A stretch of 12,659 nucleotides of DNA from NCBI GenBank assembly GCA_964407075.1, contig CAYOUE010000093.1:1-12659 (forward strand), written 5' to 3'. Both the position numbers and the translations under genes were made by a program. The notes below the pieces were generated by a model that had not been told where the DNA came from, did no database searches, and saw nothing but the letters and a program-made list of their open reading frames with translations. Positions 1 to 7,405 of this stretch are shown in pieces. The DNA comes from JAHQVI01 sp964407075. GTDB taxonomy: Bacteria > Pseudomonadota > Alphaproteobacteria > Rhizobiales > Rhodomicrobiaceae. Positions within the stretch are counted from its first letter, which is position 1, and every line of letters starts with the position of its first letter.

Positions 1-40
1 ATTCGTAGTCTGGTGCTCTATCCAGCTGAGCTACCGGTGC
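1..40 (-). tRNA. tRNA-Arg(ACG), partial (5' part only)
   Basis: Read on the minus strand, this begins with acceptor strand GCACCGG, then TA, a D-arm with GCTC/GAGC and the usual AGCTGGATA loop, and an anticodon arm CCAGA with loop CTACGAA, giving anticodon ACG (arginine). The gene runs off the left edge after the first base of the 3' anticodon stem, so the T-arm and acceptor 3' strand are not visible. It lies 60 bases downstream of the histidine kinase stop codon on the same strand. I see no clear promoter of its own in that gap. Confidence 0.93.
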
Positions 41-100
41 CTGAAAGAAACGCCGTGAACCTTAGCCTTCGGCAGGCGCAGGATCGACGGCCACTCACTT

Positions 101-1645
101 CTAATGTTTTGAGCGGCGGAACGCAAGTATCCCTGCGCCGGTCGCCGCATTCTGTCCGCGCTGCGGCCCGGCCAGACGTCCCGCCTTGTTCGGCAGTCTG
201 ATGCAGAAGGCGGCCCCGATTTCAGTATCTTCCAGCCAGATCTCGCCGCCATGCGCTTTGGTCAACTCCGCTGCGATAGCAAGGCCGAGGCCTGTCCCGC
301 CTACGCGCATGGATCCCTGAAACGCCTTGAACAGGTTCTCCCTGGCGCGCTCCGGAACGCCAGGGCCGTTGTCGCGCACGGCGATCAGGATATGCTCGCC
401 TGCCTGTATCGCCTGCACAACGATTTCCGGCTGCGCGTGACTTGACCATTGCTCCACGGCCTGCGTGGCGTTGCGGACGAGATTGTGCAGGATGCGATAG
501 AGCTGGTTGCGGTCGGCGTCAACTTCCAGAGCGGGGTCGGCGTCCACGCGCCATATGATGCGTTCATGTGTGGGGAGCGCAAGACTCTCGCCCAGTTCCT
601 CCAGCAGCGGCGCCAGCAGAAAACGGTGGCGTTGCGGCGGCGCTTCCTCCGCACGGCCGTAGCGAAGGGTCTCCGAGCACAGCGCGATGGCGCGGTCCAT
701 GGAGGCAATGAGCTTGGGCGCGAATTTCTGCACCATCGGGTCGGCGCTCGAGCTCAACCGGTCCGAGATAAGCTGCGCGCTGGACAGCATGTTGCGCAGA
801 TCGTGGTTGATCTTGCTGACGGCGAGGCCGAGGCTTGCCAGACGGTTCTTCTGGCGGAGCATGTTGACCAGTTCGTTCTGCATCGCAGCCAGTTCCGCTT
901 CCGCCATACCGATCTCGTCGGAACGCGCGGAAGGCTGAATCACGCGGCTCGAGTCCTCGGGGTTCTCGCGGAATCTGACCATGTTCCACGTCAGGCGCGA
1001 AACCGGCCGCACCAGAAACCAGTTCAGGGTAAGATAGACCAGCAAGGCCGAAATGAGCGAAATGACCACGGACAGTGCGAAGATGTTGAAGGCGTAGCCA
1101 TAGATCGCCTGTTTCAGCGGTCGCTCCGTCAGGACGATCTCGATCATGCTTTCGGAGAGTTCCGGCTTGCCCATGACGCGGATCAGCCTGTCGCGAGGCG
1201 ACACGAAGACATAAAGCGCATCGCCGATCAGAGAGAAGACGCCGTCCTTTTCGAGGTCGAAATGGGCGTCCACCATGCCGGGCACTTCGTTTCTCGTGAT
1301 GATCCGGCGCGCGCCTCCGTCATTCACGGTCAGACTGTGAATCATCGAGCGTGCGAGAAGCTGCTCGCCCAGCAACTCCGGCACGCTCTCGTCGGAAGAA
1401 GCCTGCGCCGCCAGAGCCGCGACCTGTCCGGCTGCAAGACGCTCCATGAGCCAGTTCTTGCGATAATTGGCGACGGAGGGCACGAAGATCAGCACCTCCG
1501 CGAACATCACGAATATGACCGTCAGAATCAGAAGTTTGGAGGACAGGCCGAAGCGAAGCGTTCCGCGTTTGCTCGCAGCGCTTCCGCCTGGTTCAGCCTT
1601 CGCGCTCTCAGGATCCTGCGCGGATCCGTTTGTGAGAAATGCCAA
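101..1645 (-). CDS. Orphan membrane sensor histidine kinase with HAMP domain
   Basis: This is a 514-residue two-component sensor kinase, expected to autophosphorylate on a histidine and pass the phosphate to a response regulator. A first membrane segment lies at about 36-56, an extracytoplasmic sensor region at 57-185, a second membrane segment at 186-208, and a HAMP linker at about 209-265. The H-box KINHDLRN places the phosphoacceptor at His281. The ATPase domain shows an N-box (HNLVRN, 387-392), a G1 box (DNGPG, 425-429) and a G2 box (GGTGLGLA, 449-456). The start is a TTG at 1645. An in-frame stop lies three codons upstream and the next Met is inside the first membrane segment, so no better start is visible. 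It is the last gene of a three-gene operon, 33 bases after the oxidoreductase. No response regulator is present in the window, so its partner and signal are unknown. Confidence 0.9.
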   Translation of the reverse strand: MAFLTNGSAQDPESAKAEPGGSAASKRGTLRFGLSSKLLILTVIFVMFAEVLIFVPSVANYRKNWLMERLAAGQVAALAAQASSDESVPELLGEQLLARSMIHSLTVNDGGARRIITRNEVPGMVDAHFDLEKDGVFSLIGDALYVFVSPRDRLIRVMGKPELSESMIEIVLTERPLKQAIYGYAFNIFALSVVISLISALLVYLTLNWFLVRPVSRLTWNMVRFRENPEDSSRVIQPSARSDEIGMAEAELAAMQNELVNMLRQKNRLASLGLAVSKINHDLRNMLSSAQLISDRLSSSADPMVQKFAPKLIASMDRAIALCSETLRYGRAEEAPPQRHRFLLAPLLEELGESLALPTHERIIWRVDADPALEVDADRNQLYRILHNLVRNATQAVEQWSSHAQPEIVVQAIQAGEHILIAVRDNGPGVPERARENLFKAFQGSMRVGGTGLGLAIAAELTKAHGGEIWLEDTEIGAAFCIRLPNKAGRLAGPQRGQNAATGAGILAFRRSKH

Positions 1646-1678
1646 TTCCGATCAACTCTTTGAGGCCTGTCAGTTTTT

Positions 1679-3106
1679 TTAACTCAGCTTCTTGAGCCAA
1701 CCAACGATTCTTTTCACCATCGGGCTGGTCAGCTTGGGAAGAAAATAGGTAATGGCTGCGCGTTTGTTAATCTCCATCATCGTCGGATAGGGCGCAACAT
1801 AGCTGGCCACGGCGCTGATATTGATCTTTTTCTGCATCGCAAGGCTCCAGAACTGTATCAGCTCTCCCGCATGGCTCCCGACCATGCTTGCGCCAAGAAT
1901 CCTGCCCTTCCGGCTGGTGATGACCTTGACGAAACCTTCGGTCCGGCGCTCGGCCTGGGCGCGGTCGTTTTCGCTGTAGGGCCAGCGCAGGACATTGATG
2001 CGGTCGCCATGCTTGGCTCTGGCGGCGGCTTCGGTAAGGCCGACATGGGCTAGCTCGGGATCGGTGAACGTCACCCATGGAATCGCCGAATGATCCGCTT
2101 TGGACGGCAGGCGGAAGATCGCGTTCTTCACCACGACCGAGGCGTGATACCCCGCGACATGCGTGAATTGCGGGCCGCCCGTCACGTCGCCTATGGCGTA
2201 GATCCGGTGGTTGGTGGTTTTGAGGCCGGCGTTCACGACAATCCCGCTTTTTTCGTATCTCACGGCCGCCGCTTCCAGATTCAGCCCCTCGACTGCGGGC
2301 TTGCGGCCGGTCGCGACCATGAGATGCGAGCCGTCCAGGGAAAAGGACTGTCCGTCCTTGGCGAAAGTGACACGGATGCCGCCGGCAAAAGGTTCCGCAA
2401 GCTCAAGCCTCGCCTTGTCGAGAATGCGGACGCCCTCTTCCGCGAGCCGGTTGAGGACGATATAGCGTAATTCCTCATCCTCCTTGGCGAGCGGCGTTGC
2501 CGCCTCGATTACCGTCACTTCGCTGCCAAGCCGGCGATGCGCCTGCGCCATTTCCAGCCCGATCGGCCCACCGCCGATAATGATGAGATGCTCCAGAAAG
2601 CCGGGCGCATCGAAAATCGTCTCATTGGTGAAATAGGGCACGGTGTCGAGGCCGGGTATCGGTGGCACGGAGGGCTGGGAGCCGGTCGCGATCACGAAGC
2701 GCCGCGCCTTGATCTCCACATCGCCCGCAACCACTGTCGTGCGGTCCTTGAAGCGGCCTTCGGCGAGGATGACCCTGACGCCCAGTCCGGTGAACCGCTC
2801 GACGGAATCGTTCGGCTCGATCGCGGCGATCACCTCCTGAACATGCGCAAGAACTGCGCGGTGGTCTATCTCGGGCTCGACCGGCCTGATCCCGAAAGGC
2901 CCCGCGCCGCGCATGGCCTGCGCGCGCTTCGCCGCCGCGAGCAGCGCCTTGGACGGCACACAGCCGTAATTCAGGCAGTCTCCGCCCATCTTGTGCTTTT
3001 CGAGCAGCACGACGTCCGCGCCGATCTGCGCCGCACCGGCGGCGACGGAAAGGCCGCCCGAGCCGGCCCCGATCACGCATATGTCCGGTTTAAGTATCTC
3101 CGCCAT
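1679..3106 (-). CDS. FAD-dependent pyridine nucleotide-disulfide oxidoreductase, mercuric-reductase-like
   Basis: A class I flavoprotein disulfide reductase of 475 residues. An FAD-binding GAGSGG motif lies near the N-terminus, followed by the redox-active pair in GGDCLNYGCVPSK (Cys44 and Cys49), the NAD(P)-binding GGGPIG motif at about 178-183, the second FAD motif AIGD at about 304-307, and a dimerization domain. The C-terminal region has PYPTMMEI where lipoamide dehydrogenase and glutathione reductase carry a catalytic HP..E motif. The Tyr-Pro form resembles MerA, but both the MerA C-terminal vicinal cysteines and its N-terminal metal-binding domain are missing, so mercury reduction is not supported. 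ATG 3106 is preferred because GGGGGA sits five bases upstream. An in-frame ATG at 3112 lies too close to that sequence. It follows the TVP38 gene in the same operon. The substrate is unknown. Confidence 0.9.
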   Translation of the reverse strand: MAEILKPDICVIGAGSGGLSVAAGAAQIGADVVLLEKHKMGGDCLNYGCVPSKALLAAAKRAQAMRGAGPFGIRPVEPEIDHRAVLAHVQEVIAAIEPNDSVERFTGLGVRVILAEGRFKDRTTVVAGDVEIKARRFVIATGSQPSVPPIPGLDTVPYFTNETIFDAPGFLEHLIIIGGGPIGLEMAQAHRRLGSEVTVIEAATPLAKEDEELRYIVLNRLAEEGVRILDKARLELAEPFAGGIRVTFAKDGQSFSLDGSHLMVATGRKPAVEGLNLEAAAVRYEKSGIVVNAGLKTTNHRIYAIGDVTGGPQFTHVAGYHASVVVKNAIFRLPSKADHSAIPWVTFTDPELAHVGLTEAAARAKHGDRINVLRWPYSENDRAQAERRTEGFVKVITSRKGRILGASMVGSHAGELIQFWSLAMQKKINISAVASYVAPYPTMMEINKRAAITYFLPKLTSPMVKRIVGWLKKLS

Positions 3107-3137
3107 CGTCATCCCCCGATTGTTCCGCTCCGGTATA

Positions 3138-3932
3138 TCAGGCCATATCCGGTTTCTTCTTCCAAAATCGTCTGGCCAGAACCGGAATCAGCGCAGCGAC
3201 GCCGAGCGCGGCGAAAGCGGCCAGCATCTCGGGTGTGACAAGGCTAGAAGGATCGAGTTCGAAGGCGCAGGCGTCCGGTTCAGGACTTTGCGCCCGGCAC
3301 CGGTTGAATGCCGATATTTGCGCCGCCAGCACACTGTCCAGACCGGCTCCCGTCAGCGCGAAGGCGAACGAGCCCGGAATGATGCCAACAAATGTGGCGA
3401 CGACGAAGTCGCGCAGCTTGACGCCAAGCAGTGCGGGCGCAAGGTTCACCAGCCAGAACGGAAAGAGCGGGACGAGCCGCAGAAAAAGCAGGTAGCTTAT
3501 CGCATTGTCCTGAAAACCCGCTCTGAATTTCCCGAGAAGCGGCCCGGCCTTGCGTGCAAAAGTTCCGGCCAGCGCAGTTCGTGCGAGCAGGAAAATGATG
3601 ACCGCGCCGAGCGTGGCCGAGACGACGGTGGCCATGCCCCCAGTCAGACCGCCGAACAGAAAGCCGCCTGTCAGCGTTAGAGGCGCAGCGACCGGAAGCG
3701 ACATCGCCACCACCGCAGTGTAGGCGACCATGAAGGTCAGCAGGGCAAGAACGAGATGCCCGGACACCAGATCCCGGAGCGTTTCGCGGTTTTCTGCCAG
3801 TTGCTGCAACGATACGTATTCAAGCAGGCCGGACCACCAGACCAGTCCTGCGGCGCCCGCGATAAGCATCAGCGGCAATAGTCTCAGGATGAGAGGCCTG
3901 CTCTCTGGCTCCAATTCCACCCGATCGTTCAT
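3138..3932 (-). CDS. TVP38/TMEM64 (SNARE-associated / DedA-like) inner-membrane protein
   Basis: A 264-residue multi-pass membrane protein of the TVP38/TMEM64 family. Hydrophobic segments lie near residues 15-33, 60-85, 88-120, 140-165 and 170-190, with a last one near 230-250 followed by a basic tail (RRFWKKK). The family signature is visible as a glycine-rich GGFLFGG stretch and the later FLRLVPLFPFWLVN motif that marks the second re-entrant half. Two cysteines lie in the loop before the final helix. I chose ATG 3932 because GAGG sits six bases upstream. An ATG at 3986 would add 18 mostly arginine-rich residues but has a weaker ribosome-binding site. The oxidoreductase starts 31 bases downstream of the stop, which implies an operon. 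Related bacterial proteins have been linked to membrane lipid or ion movement. The substrate here cannot be read from sequence. Confidence 0.87.
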   Translation of the reverse strand: MNDRVELEPESRPLILRLLPLMLIAGAAGLVWWSGLLEYVSLQQLAENRETLRDLVSGHLVLALLTFMVAYTAVVAMSLPVAAPLTLTGGFLFGGLTGGMATVVSATLGAVIIFLLARTALAGTFARKAGPLLGKFRAGFQDNAISYLLFLRLVPLFPFWLVNLAPALLGVKLRDFVVATFVGIIPGSFAFALTGAGLDSVLAAQISAFNRCRAQSPEPDACAFELDPSSLVTPEMLAAFAALGVAALIPVLARRFWKKKPDMA

Positions 3933-4080
3933 GCGGCGCCTCGTGCGACGGTCCAAGTCTCTGTTGTCCAGCCGTACAATACGCATCTCAGCGGCCTGCG
4001 TAAGGCCAATTCAAGCCAACGTGAAAAGCCGTCCGCCAAAGTGAACGGCCGTGATTGGAGCCGAAAATCGAAAAATCTGC

Positions 4081-4100
4081 GCCTTGGCACATCCCAAGGC
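4081..4100. repeat. Perfect 7-bp inverted repeat upstream of rpmH
   Basis: GCCTTGG at 4081-4087 and CCAAGGC at 4094-4100 form a perfect stem with a six-base gap. It lies between the divergent TVP38 operon and the rpmH promoter, 21 bp upstream of the -35 box. It could be an operator. On the minus strand it is followed by a T-rich stretch and could act as a weak terminator. Neither role is proven. Confidence 0.4.
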
Positions 4101-4121
4101 CTATAAATCTGGCGTTCATAT

Positions 4122-4151
4122 TTGACTTATCCCCTGTCCGCCACCTATATC
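4122..4151 (+). promoter_or_regulatory. Candidate housekeeping promoter for rpmH-rnpA-yidC-engB
   Basis: TTGACT at 4122-4127 and TATATC at 4146-4151 are separated by 18 bp, about 80 bp upstream of the rpmH start. This is a good fit to a sigma-70 type promoter and lies where the operon needs one. The start site itself is inferred. Confidence 0.55.
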
Positions 4152-4233
4152 CAGCATAAGTATTTCAAGGCAGGTTCAGCCGATGTTCCGCCGGCGCGGC
4201 CGGACGGGCCGGCATACACTCATAGGACAACCG

Positions 4234-4371
4234 ATGACGAAACGCACTTACCGGCCGAGCGGTCTGAAGCGCAAGCGCCGTCACGGCTTCCGTGTGCGTA
4301 TGTCCACGAAGCAGGGGCAGCGCGTACTTTCGCGCCGCCGCGCAAAGGGACGCAAAAAGCTGTCAGTTTAA
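4234..4371 (+). CDS. rpmH: 50S ribosomal protein L34
   Basis: This encodes a 45-residue, very basic protein, close to the usual 44-46 residues of L34. It matches the family along its whole length: the N-terminus MTKRTYRPS, the central KRRHGFRVRM motif and the KGRKKLSV end are diagnostic. L34 is a small protein of the large ribosomal subunit that packs against 23S rRNA. ATG 4234 has AGGA about six bases upstream, and upstream extension to 4183 would add residues unlike the family. It is followed by rnpA in the near-universal rpmH-rnpA pair, with only 23 bases between the stop and the rnpA start. Confidence 0.97.
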   Translation: MTKRTYRPSGLKRKRRHGFRVRMSTKQGQRVLSRRRAKGRKKLSV

Positions 4372-4394
4372 ATGGCGCCGCGAAAGGACCGGCT

Positions 4395-4901
4395 GTGCGT
4401 TTAGAGACTCTCCGGCGCAGAGCAGAATTCGATCGTGTGCGCCGGGGCCGCAAATGGGCCGGGAAGGGTTTTCTTTTGCAGGCGATTCCTCAAGCCGATC
4501 ACGCTGACGGGCGCGCGCGATTCGGCTTCGCCGTATCGAGCAAGGCGCTGCGCGCAAAGGGACAGGGCGATGCGGCTAAACGTCCCGGCGCCGTCAAACG
4601 CAACCGTGCGAGACGCCGCCTCAAGGAAGCGGTGCGGCTGCTTGCGCCGGACCACGCCCTGCCCGGCTACGATTATGTCGTCGTCGGCCGGCATGAAGCC
4701 CTTCACCAACGCTTCTCCGATCTGCTACAAGAGCTCCGGCTTGCCTTCAGCAAGGTCAATCATCCGCCGCACGAACGCGATGCCGACGCGCCGGTGAGCG
4801 AACCGCGCAAGCGATCCGCCCGGACATCGCAACGGCGCACCGAACGACTGCAATCAGCGCGCTCGTCCGCGTCTGGCTTGGGACAAACGCATGATGGATG
4901 A
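4395..4901 (+). CDS. rnpA: Ribonuclease P protein component, with an insert and long basic tail
   Basis: This is the protein subunit of RNase P, which helps the catalytic RNA trim the 5' leader of precursor tRNAs. The start is a GTG at 4395, preceded by AAAGGA about six bases away, and the N-terminus MRLETLRRRAEF fits the family. The RNR signature is present as KRNRARRRLKEAV at about 68-80, and YDYVVVGR follows at 92-99. At 168 residues it is long for the family (usually about 110-130). About a dozen extra residues, rich in Lys, Ala and Gly, sit between FAVSSK and the RNR motif, and a roughly 45-residue Arg/Ser-rich tail follows residue 123. The gene overlaps yidC by 11 bases, which implies coupled translation. 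Confidence 0.93.
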   Translation: MRLETLRRRAEFDRVRRGRKWAGKGFLLQAIPQADHADGRARFGFAVSSKALRAKGQGDAAKRPGAVKRNRARRRLKEAVRLLAPDHALPGYDYVVVGRHEALHQRFSDLLQELRLAFSKVNHPPHERDADAPVSEPRKRSARTSQRRTERLQSARSSASGLGQTHDG

Positions 4902-6720
4902 AAATAACCGCAATCTGATCCTCGCGATAGCGCTGTCAGTTGTCATTCTGGTTGTCTGGCAGGCGATGTTTCCGCCTCCCGAGCCGCCGCCGCAGCAGCG
5001 CGCCGATCAGACCGTGCAGCAGCAGGCCTCCGAATCGCAGCCGGGAACCACGCCCGTCCCCACGGGAGACAGCGCCCCGCCTGTTCCCGCGACGACAGCC
5101 CCGGCAGTGCCGGGAGGCGCCGCTCAGCCGCCTGCACGCGAGACAGCTGTCGCCGAGGCTGCCCGCATTCCCGTCGACACGCCAAGCCTGCGCGGCTCGA
5201 TCTCGCTCAAAGGCGCGCGGATCGATGACATTGTGCTGAAGAAATTCCGCGAAACGGTCAAGCGCGACAGCAATCAGGTCACGTTGCTTTCGCCGTCCGG
5301 GACACAGGCGCCGTTCTATGCCGAGCATGGCTGGTCCGTTCCGCCCAACTCCGGCGTGAAGGCTCCGACCACGGATACCGTCTGGACTGCCGATACCTCT
5401 ACAACGCTTACACCTGATAATCCGGTCACGCTGACTTACGACAACGGCGAAGGTCTCGTTTTCCGCCGGACCATTTCAGTCGATGCGGACTATATGTTCA
5501 ACATCGAGCAGCAGGTGGAGAACAGGACCGGGCAGGCTGTCACAATCTACCCTTATGGGCTTGTCTCAAGACATGGCGAGCCGCTAACCTCCGGCTTCTA
5601 CATCCTTCATGAAGGGCCAATCGGTTATCTCGGCCAGGAAGGTCTTCAAGAGTTCAGCTACAGCAATCTGATCGACGAGACCTATAACTACAAGGCCACC
5701 TCCGGATGGCTCGGCATCACCGACAAGTACTGGGCGGCGACGCTCATCCCGGATCAGGCGACGCCATACGATGCCAGCTTCCGCGCGTTCAACCGCGTCA
5801 CGCGATACGATTTCCAGGCCGACTATCTAGGCGCGCCCGTCACGATCGAACCGGGCGCAAGCCAGTCCGTTTCGTCGAAACTGTTTGCCGGTGCCAAGCA
5901 GACGTCGCTCGTGGACGGATATGAAGAGCGCTACGGAATCGCCAAGTTCGAGCTGATGATCGACTGGGGATGGTTCTACTTCATCACCAAGCCGCTCTTT
6001 TATGCGCTCGATTTCTTCAACCGGACATTTGGCAATTTCGGCGTTGCGATTCTTGTCGTGACAGTTCTGATAAAGCTCGTCTTCTTCCCGCTCGCGAACA
6101 AGTCCTACGAATCGATGAGCAAGATGAAGAAGCTGCAGCCTGACATGATGCGCATCCGCGATCGCTACAAGGACGACCGGATGAAGCAGCAGCAGGAGAT
6201 GATGGCGCTGTACAAGAAGGAGAAGGTCAACCCGATGTCGGGCTGCCTTCCGATCCTGATACAGATCCCGGTCTTCTTCGCGCTCTACAAGGTGCTGTAC
6301 GTCACGATCGAGGCCCGGCACGCGCCGTTCTTCGGCTGGATCCAGGACCTCTCCGCGCCTGATCCGACAAGCATCTTCAATCTGTTCGGCCTTCTGCCCT
6401 ACAGCGTGCCGGAATTCCTCATGATCGGCATCTGGCCGCTGCTGATGGGCTTCACGATGTTCGTGCAGATGAAACTGAATCCGGCTCCCGCGGACCCTAT
6501 CCAGCAGAAGATCTTCACCTGGATGCCGGTGCTGTTCACCTTTCTCTTGGCGACGTTCCCGGCCGGCCTCGTGATCTACTGGACCTGGAACAACTTCCTG
6601 TCCATTCTCCAGCAATGGTTCATCATGCGCCGGCAGGGCGTGGATGTGAACCTGCTCGAAAACATGGGGTTCAAGAAAAACGCCAATGGTGCGCGAAGCG
6701 GAAGCACCAGCAAAAGCTGA
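4891..6720 (+). CDS. yidC: Membrane protein insertase YidC
   Basis: This encodes the 609-residue Oxa1-type insertase that places proteins in the inner membrane, alone or with SecYEG. An N-terminal anchor spans about 8-27, followed by a Pro/Gln/Ala-rich linker (about 28-95) and a large periplasmic domain to about residue 350. The conserved core then has membrane segments near 381-400, 449-471, 508-528 and 545-580, with a basic cytoplasmic coiled region between the first two. The conserved cavity arginine of E. coli (Arg366) aligns with Lys395, a positive residue within TVLIKLVFFPL. The start is ATG 4891 or the adjacent ATG 4894. Both lie inside the 3' end of rnpA. The gene sits in the classic rpmH-rnpA-yidC-engB order, linking ribosome, tRNA and membrane-protein biogenesis. 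Confidence 0.97.
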   Translation: MMDENNRNLILAIALSVVILVVWQAMFPPPEPPPQQRADQTVQQQASESQPGTTPVPTGDSAPPVPATTAPAVPGGAAQPPARETAVAEAARIPVDTPSLRGSISLKGARIDDIVLKKFRETVKRDSNQVTLLSPSGTQAPFYAEHGWSVPPNSGVKAPTTDTVWTADTSTTLTPDNPVTLTYDNGEGLVFRRTISVDADYMFNIEQQVENRTGQAVTIYPYGLVSRHGEPLTSGFYILHEGPIGYLGQEGLQEFSYSNLIDETYNYKATSGWLGITDKYWAATLIPDQATPYDASFRAFNRVTRYDFQADYLGAPVTIEPGASQSVSSKLFAGAKQTSLVDGYEERYGIAKFELMIDWGWFYFITKPLFYALDFFNRTFGNFGVAILVVTVLIKLVFFPLANKSYESMSKMKKLQPDMMRIRDRYKDDRMKQQQEMMALYKKEKVNPMSGCLPILIQIPVFFALYKVLYVTIEARHAPFFGWIQDLSAPDPTSIFNLFGLLPYSVPEFLMIGIWPLLMGFTMFVQMKLNPAPADPIQQKIFTWMPVLFTFLLATFPAGLVIYWTWNNFLSILQQWFIMRRQGVDVNLLENMGFKKNANGARSGSTSKS

Positions 6721-6751
6721 TCTCAGGGAAAGCGGCGGCCAGGGCCGAAGG

Positions 6752-7399
6752 ATGACAACCGGAGCCGACAATTCCACGCGGCGGGAAGCGGCCGCCGATC
6801 CACACTGGCTGTTCAGCCAGCCCTGTGTGTTCATCAAGGGCGTCGTCAATAGCGCCGGGCTGCCGGACGACCCGATCCCGGAAGTGGCTTTCGCGGGACG
6901 GTCCAATGTAGGCAAGTCGAGTCTGCTCAATGCGCTGATCGGACAGAAAGCGCTCGCCCGCACATCGAATACGCCCGGACGCACCCGCGAGTTGAACTAT
7001 TTCAGGCTGGCGGACATTCTTCACATCGTGGACATGCCCGGCTACGGATACGCCCGTGCCTCGAAATCGCTCGTCAAGGACTGGCAACGGCTCGTCTACG
7101 ACTATCTGCGCGGTCGCACGCAACTCCGGCGCGTCTTTCTGCTGATCGACAGCCGCCACGGCGTCAAGCCGAACGACCGCGAGGCGATGACGCTAATGGA
7201 CAAGTCGGCCGTGTCCTACCAGATCGTGCTGACAAAGACAGACAAGCTGAAAGCGCATGAGCTGGAGGCCATATCCGCCGCCACGCTGGCCGAGATCGGA
7301 AAGCACGGGGCCGCATATCCCGAACTTGTCGCAACCTCTGCGGAAAAGAAGACCGGCCTCGACGAACTGCGCGCAGCCGTCGCAAGGGCGATCATGTGA
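6752..7399 (+). CDS. engB: Ribosome biogenesis GTP-binding protein EngB/YsxC
   Basis: This encodes a 215-residue TRAFAC GTPase needed for late assembly of the 50S subunit. All G motifs are visible: G1 GRSNVGKS (49-56), G2 threonines in TSNTPGRT (71-78), G3 DMPG (94-97), G4 TKTD (161-164) and G5 TSAEKKTG (195-202). ATG 6752 gives the typical length and lies 31 bases after yidC. An upstream ATG at 6686 would overlap yidC by 35 bases and add a non-conserved leader. In many Rhizobiales argB follows engB. Here the next gene is a convergent anti-sigma factor whose stop is only six bases away, so this operon ends at engB. Confidence 0.96.
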   Translation: MTTGADNSTRREAAADPHWLFSQPCVFIKGVVNSAGLPDDPIPEVAFAGRSNVGKSSLLNALIGQKALARTSNTPGRTRELNYFRLADILHIVDMPGYGYARASKSLVKDWQRLVYDYLRGRTQLRRVFLLIDSRHGVKPNDREAMTLMDKSAVSYQIVLTKTDKLKAHELEAISAATLAEIGKHGAAYPELVATSAEKKTGLDELRAAVARAIM

Positions 7400-7405
7400 A
7401 GACGA

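Noticed and set aside
449..1663. A 404-residue open frame on the plus strand antisense to the histidine kinase
   Set aside because: It is a shadow of the GC-rich kinase gene. Composition is unlike real proteins (runs of His, Arg and Gln), with no family motif, while the minus-strand frame has every kinase box.
1679..3106. Mercuric reductase (merA)
   Set aside because: No C-terminal cysteine pair, no N-terminal metal-binding domain and no mer operon partners in the window.
4122..4394. Upstream extension of rnpA to an ATG at 4122
   Set aside because: It would run through rpmH in another frame. The GTG at 4395 has a good ribosome-binding site and the family N-terminus.
5827..6984. A 385-residue minus-strand frame across yidC and engB
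   Set aside because: It is antisense to two well-recognised genes, is rich in Arg, Glu and His with no domain, and spans their junction.
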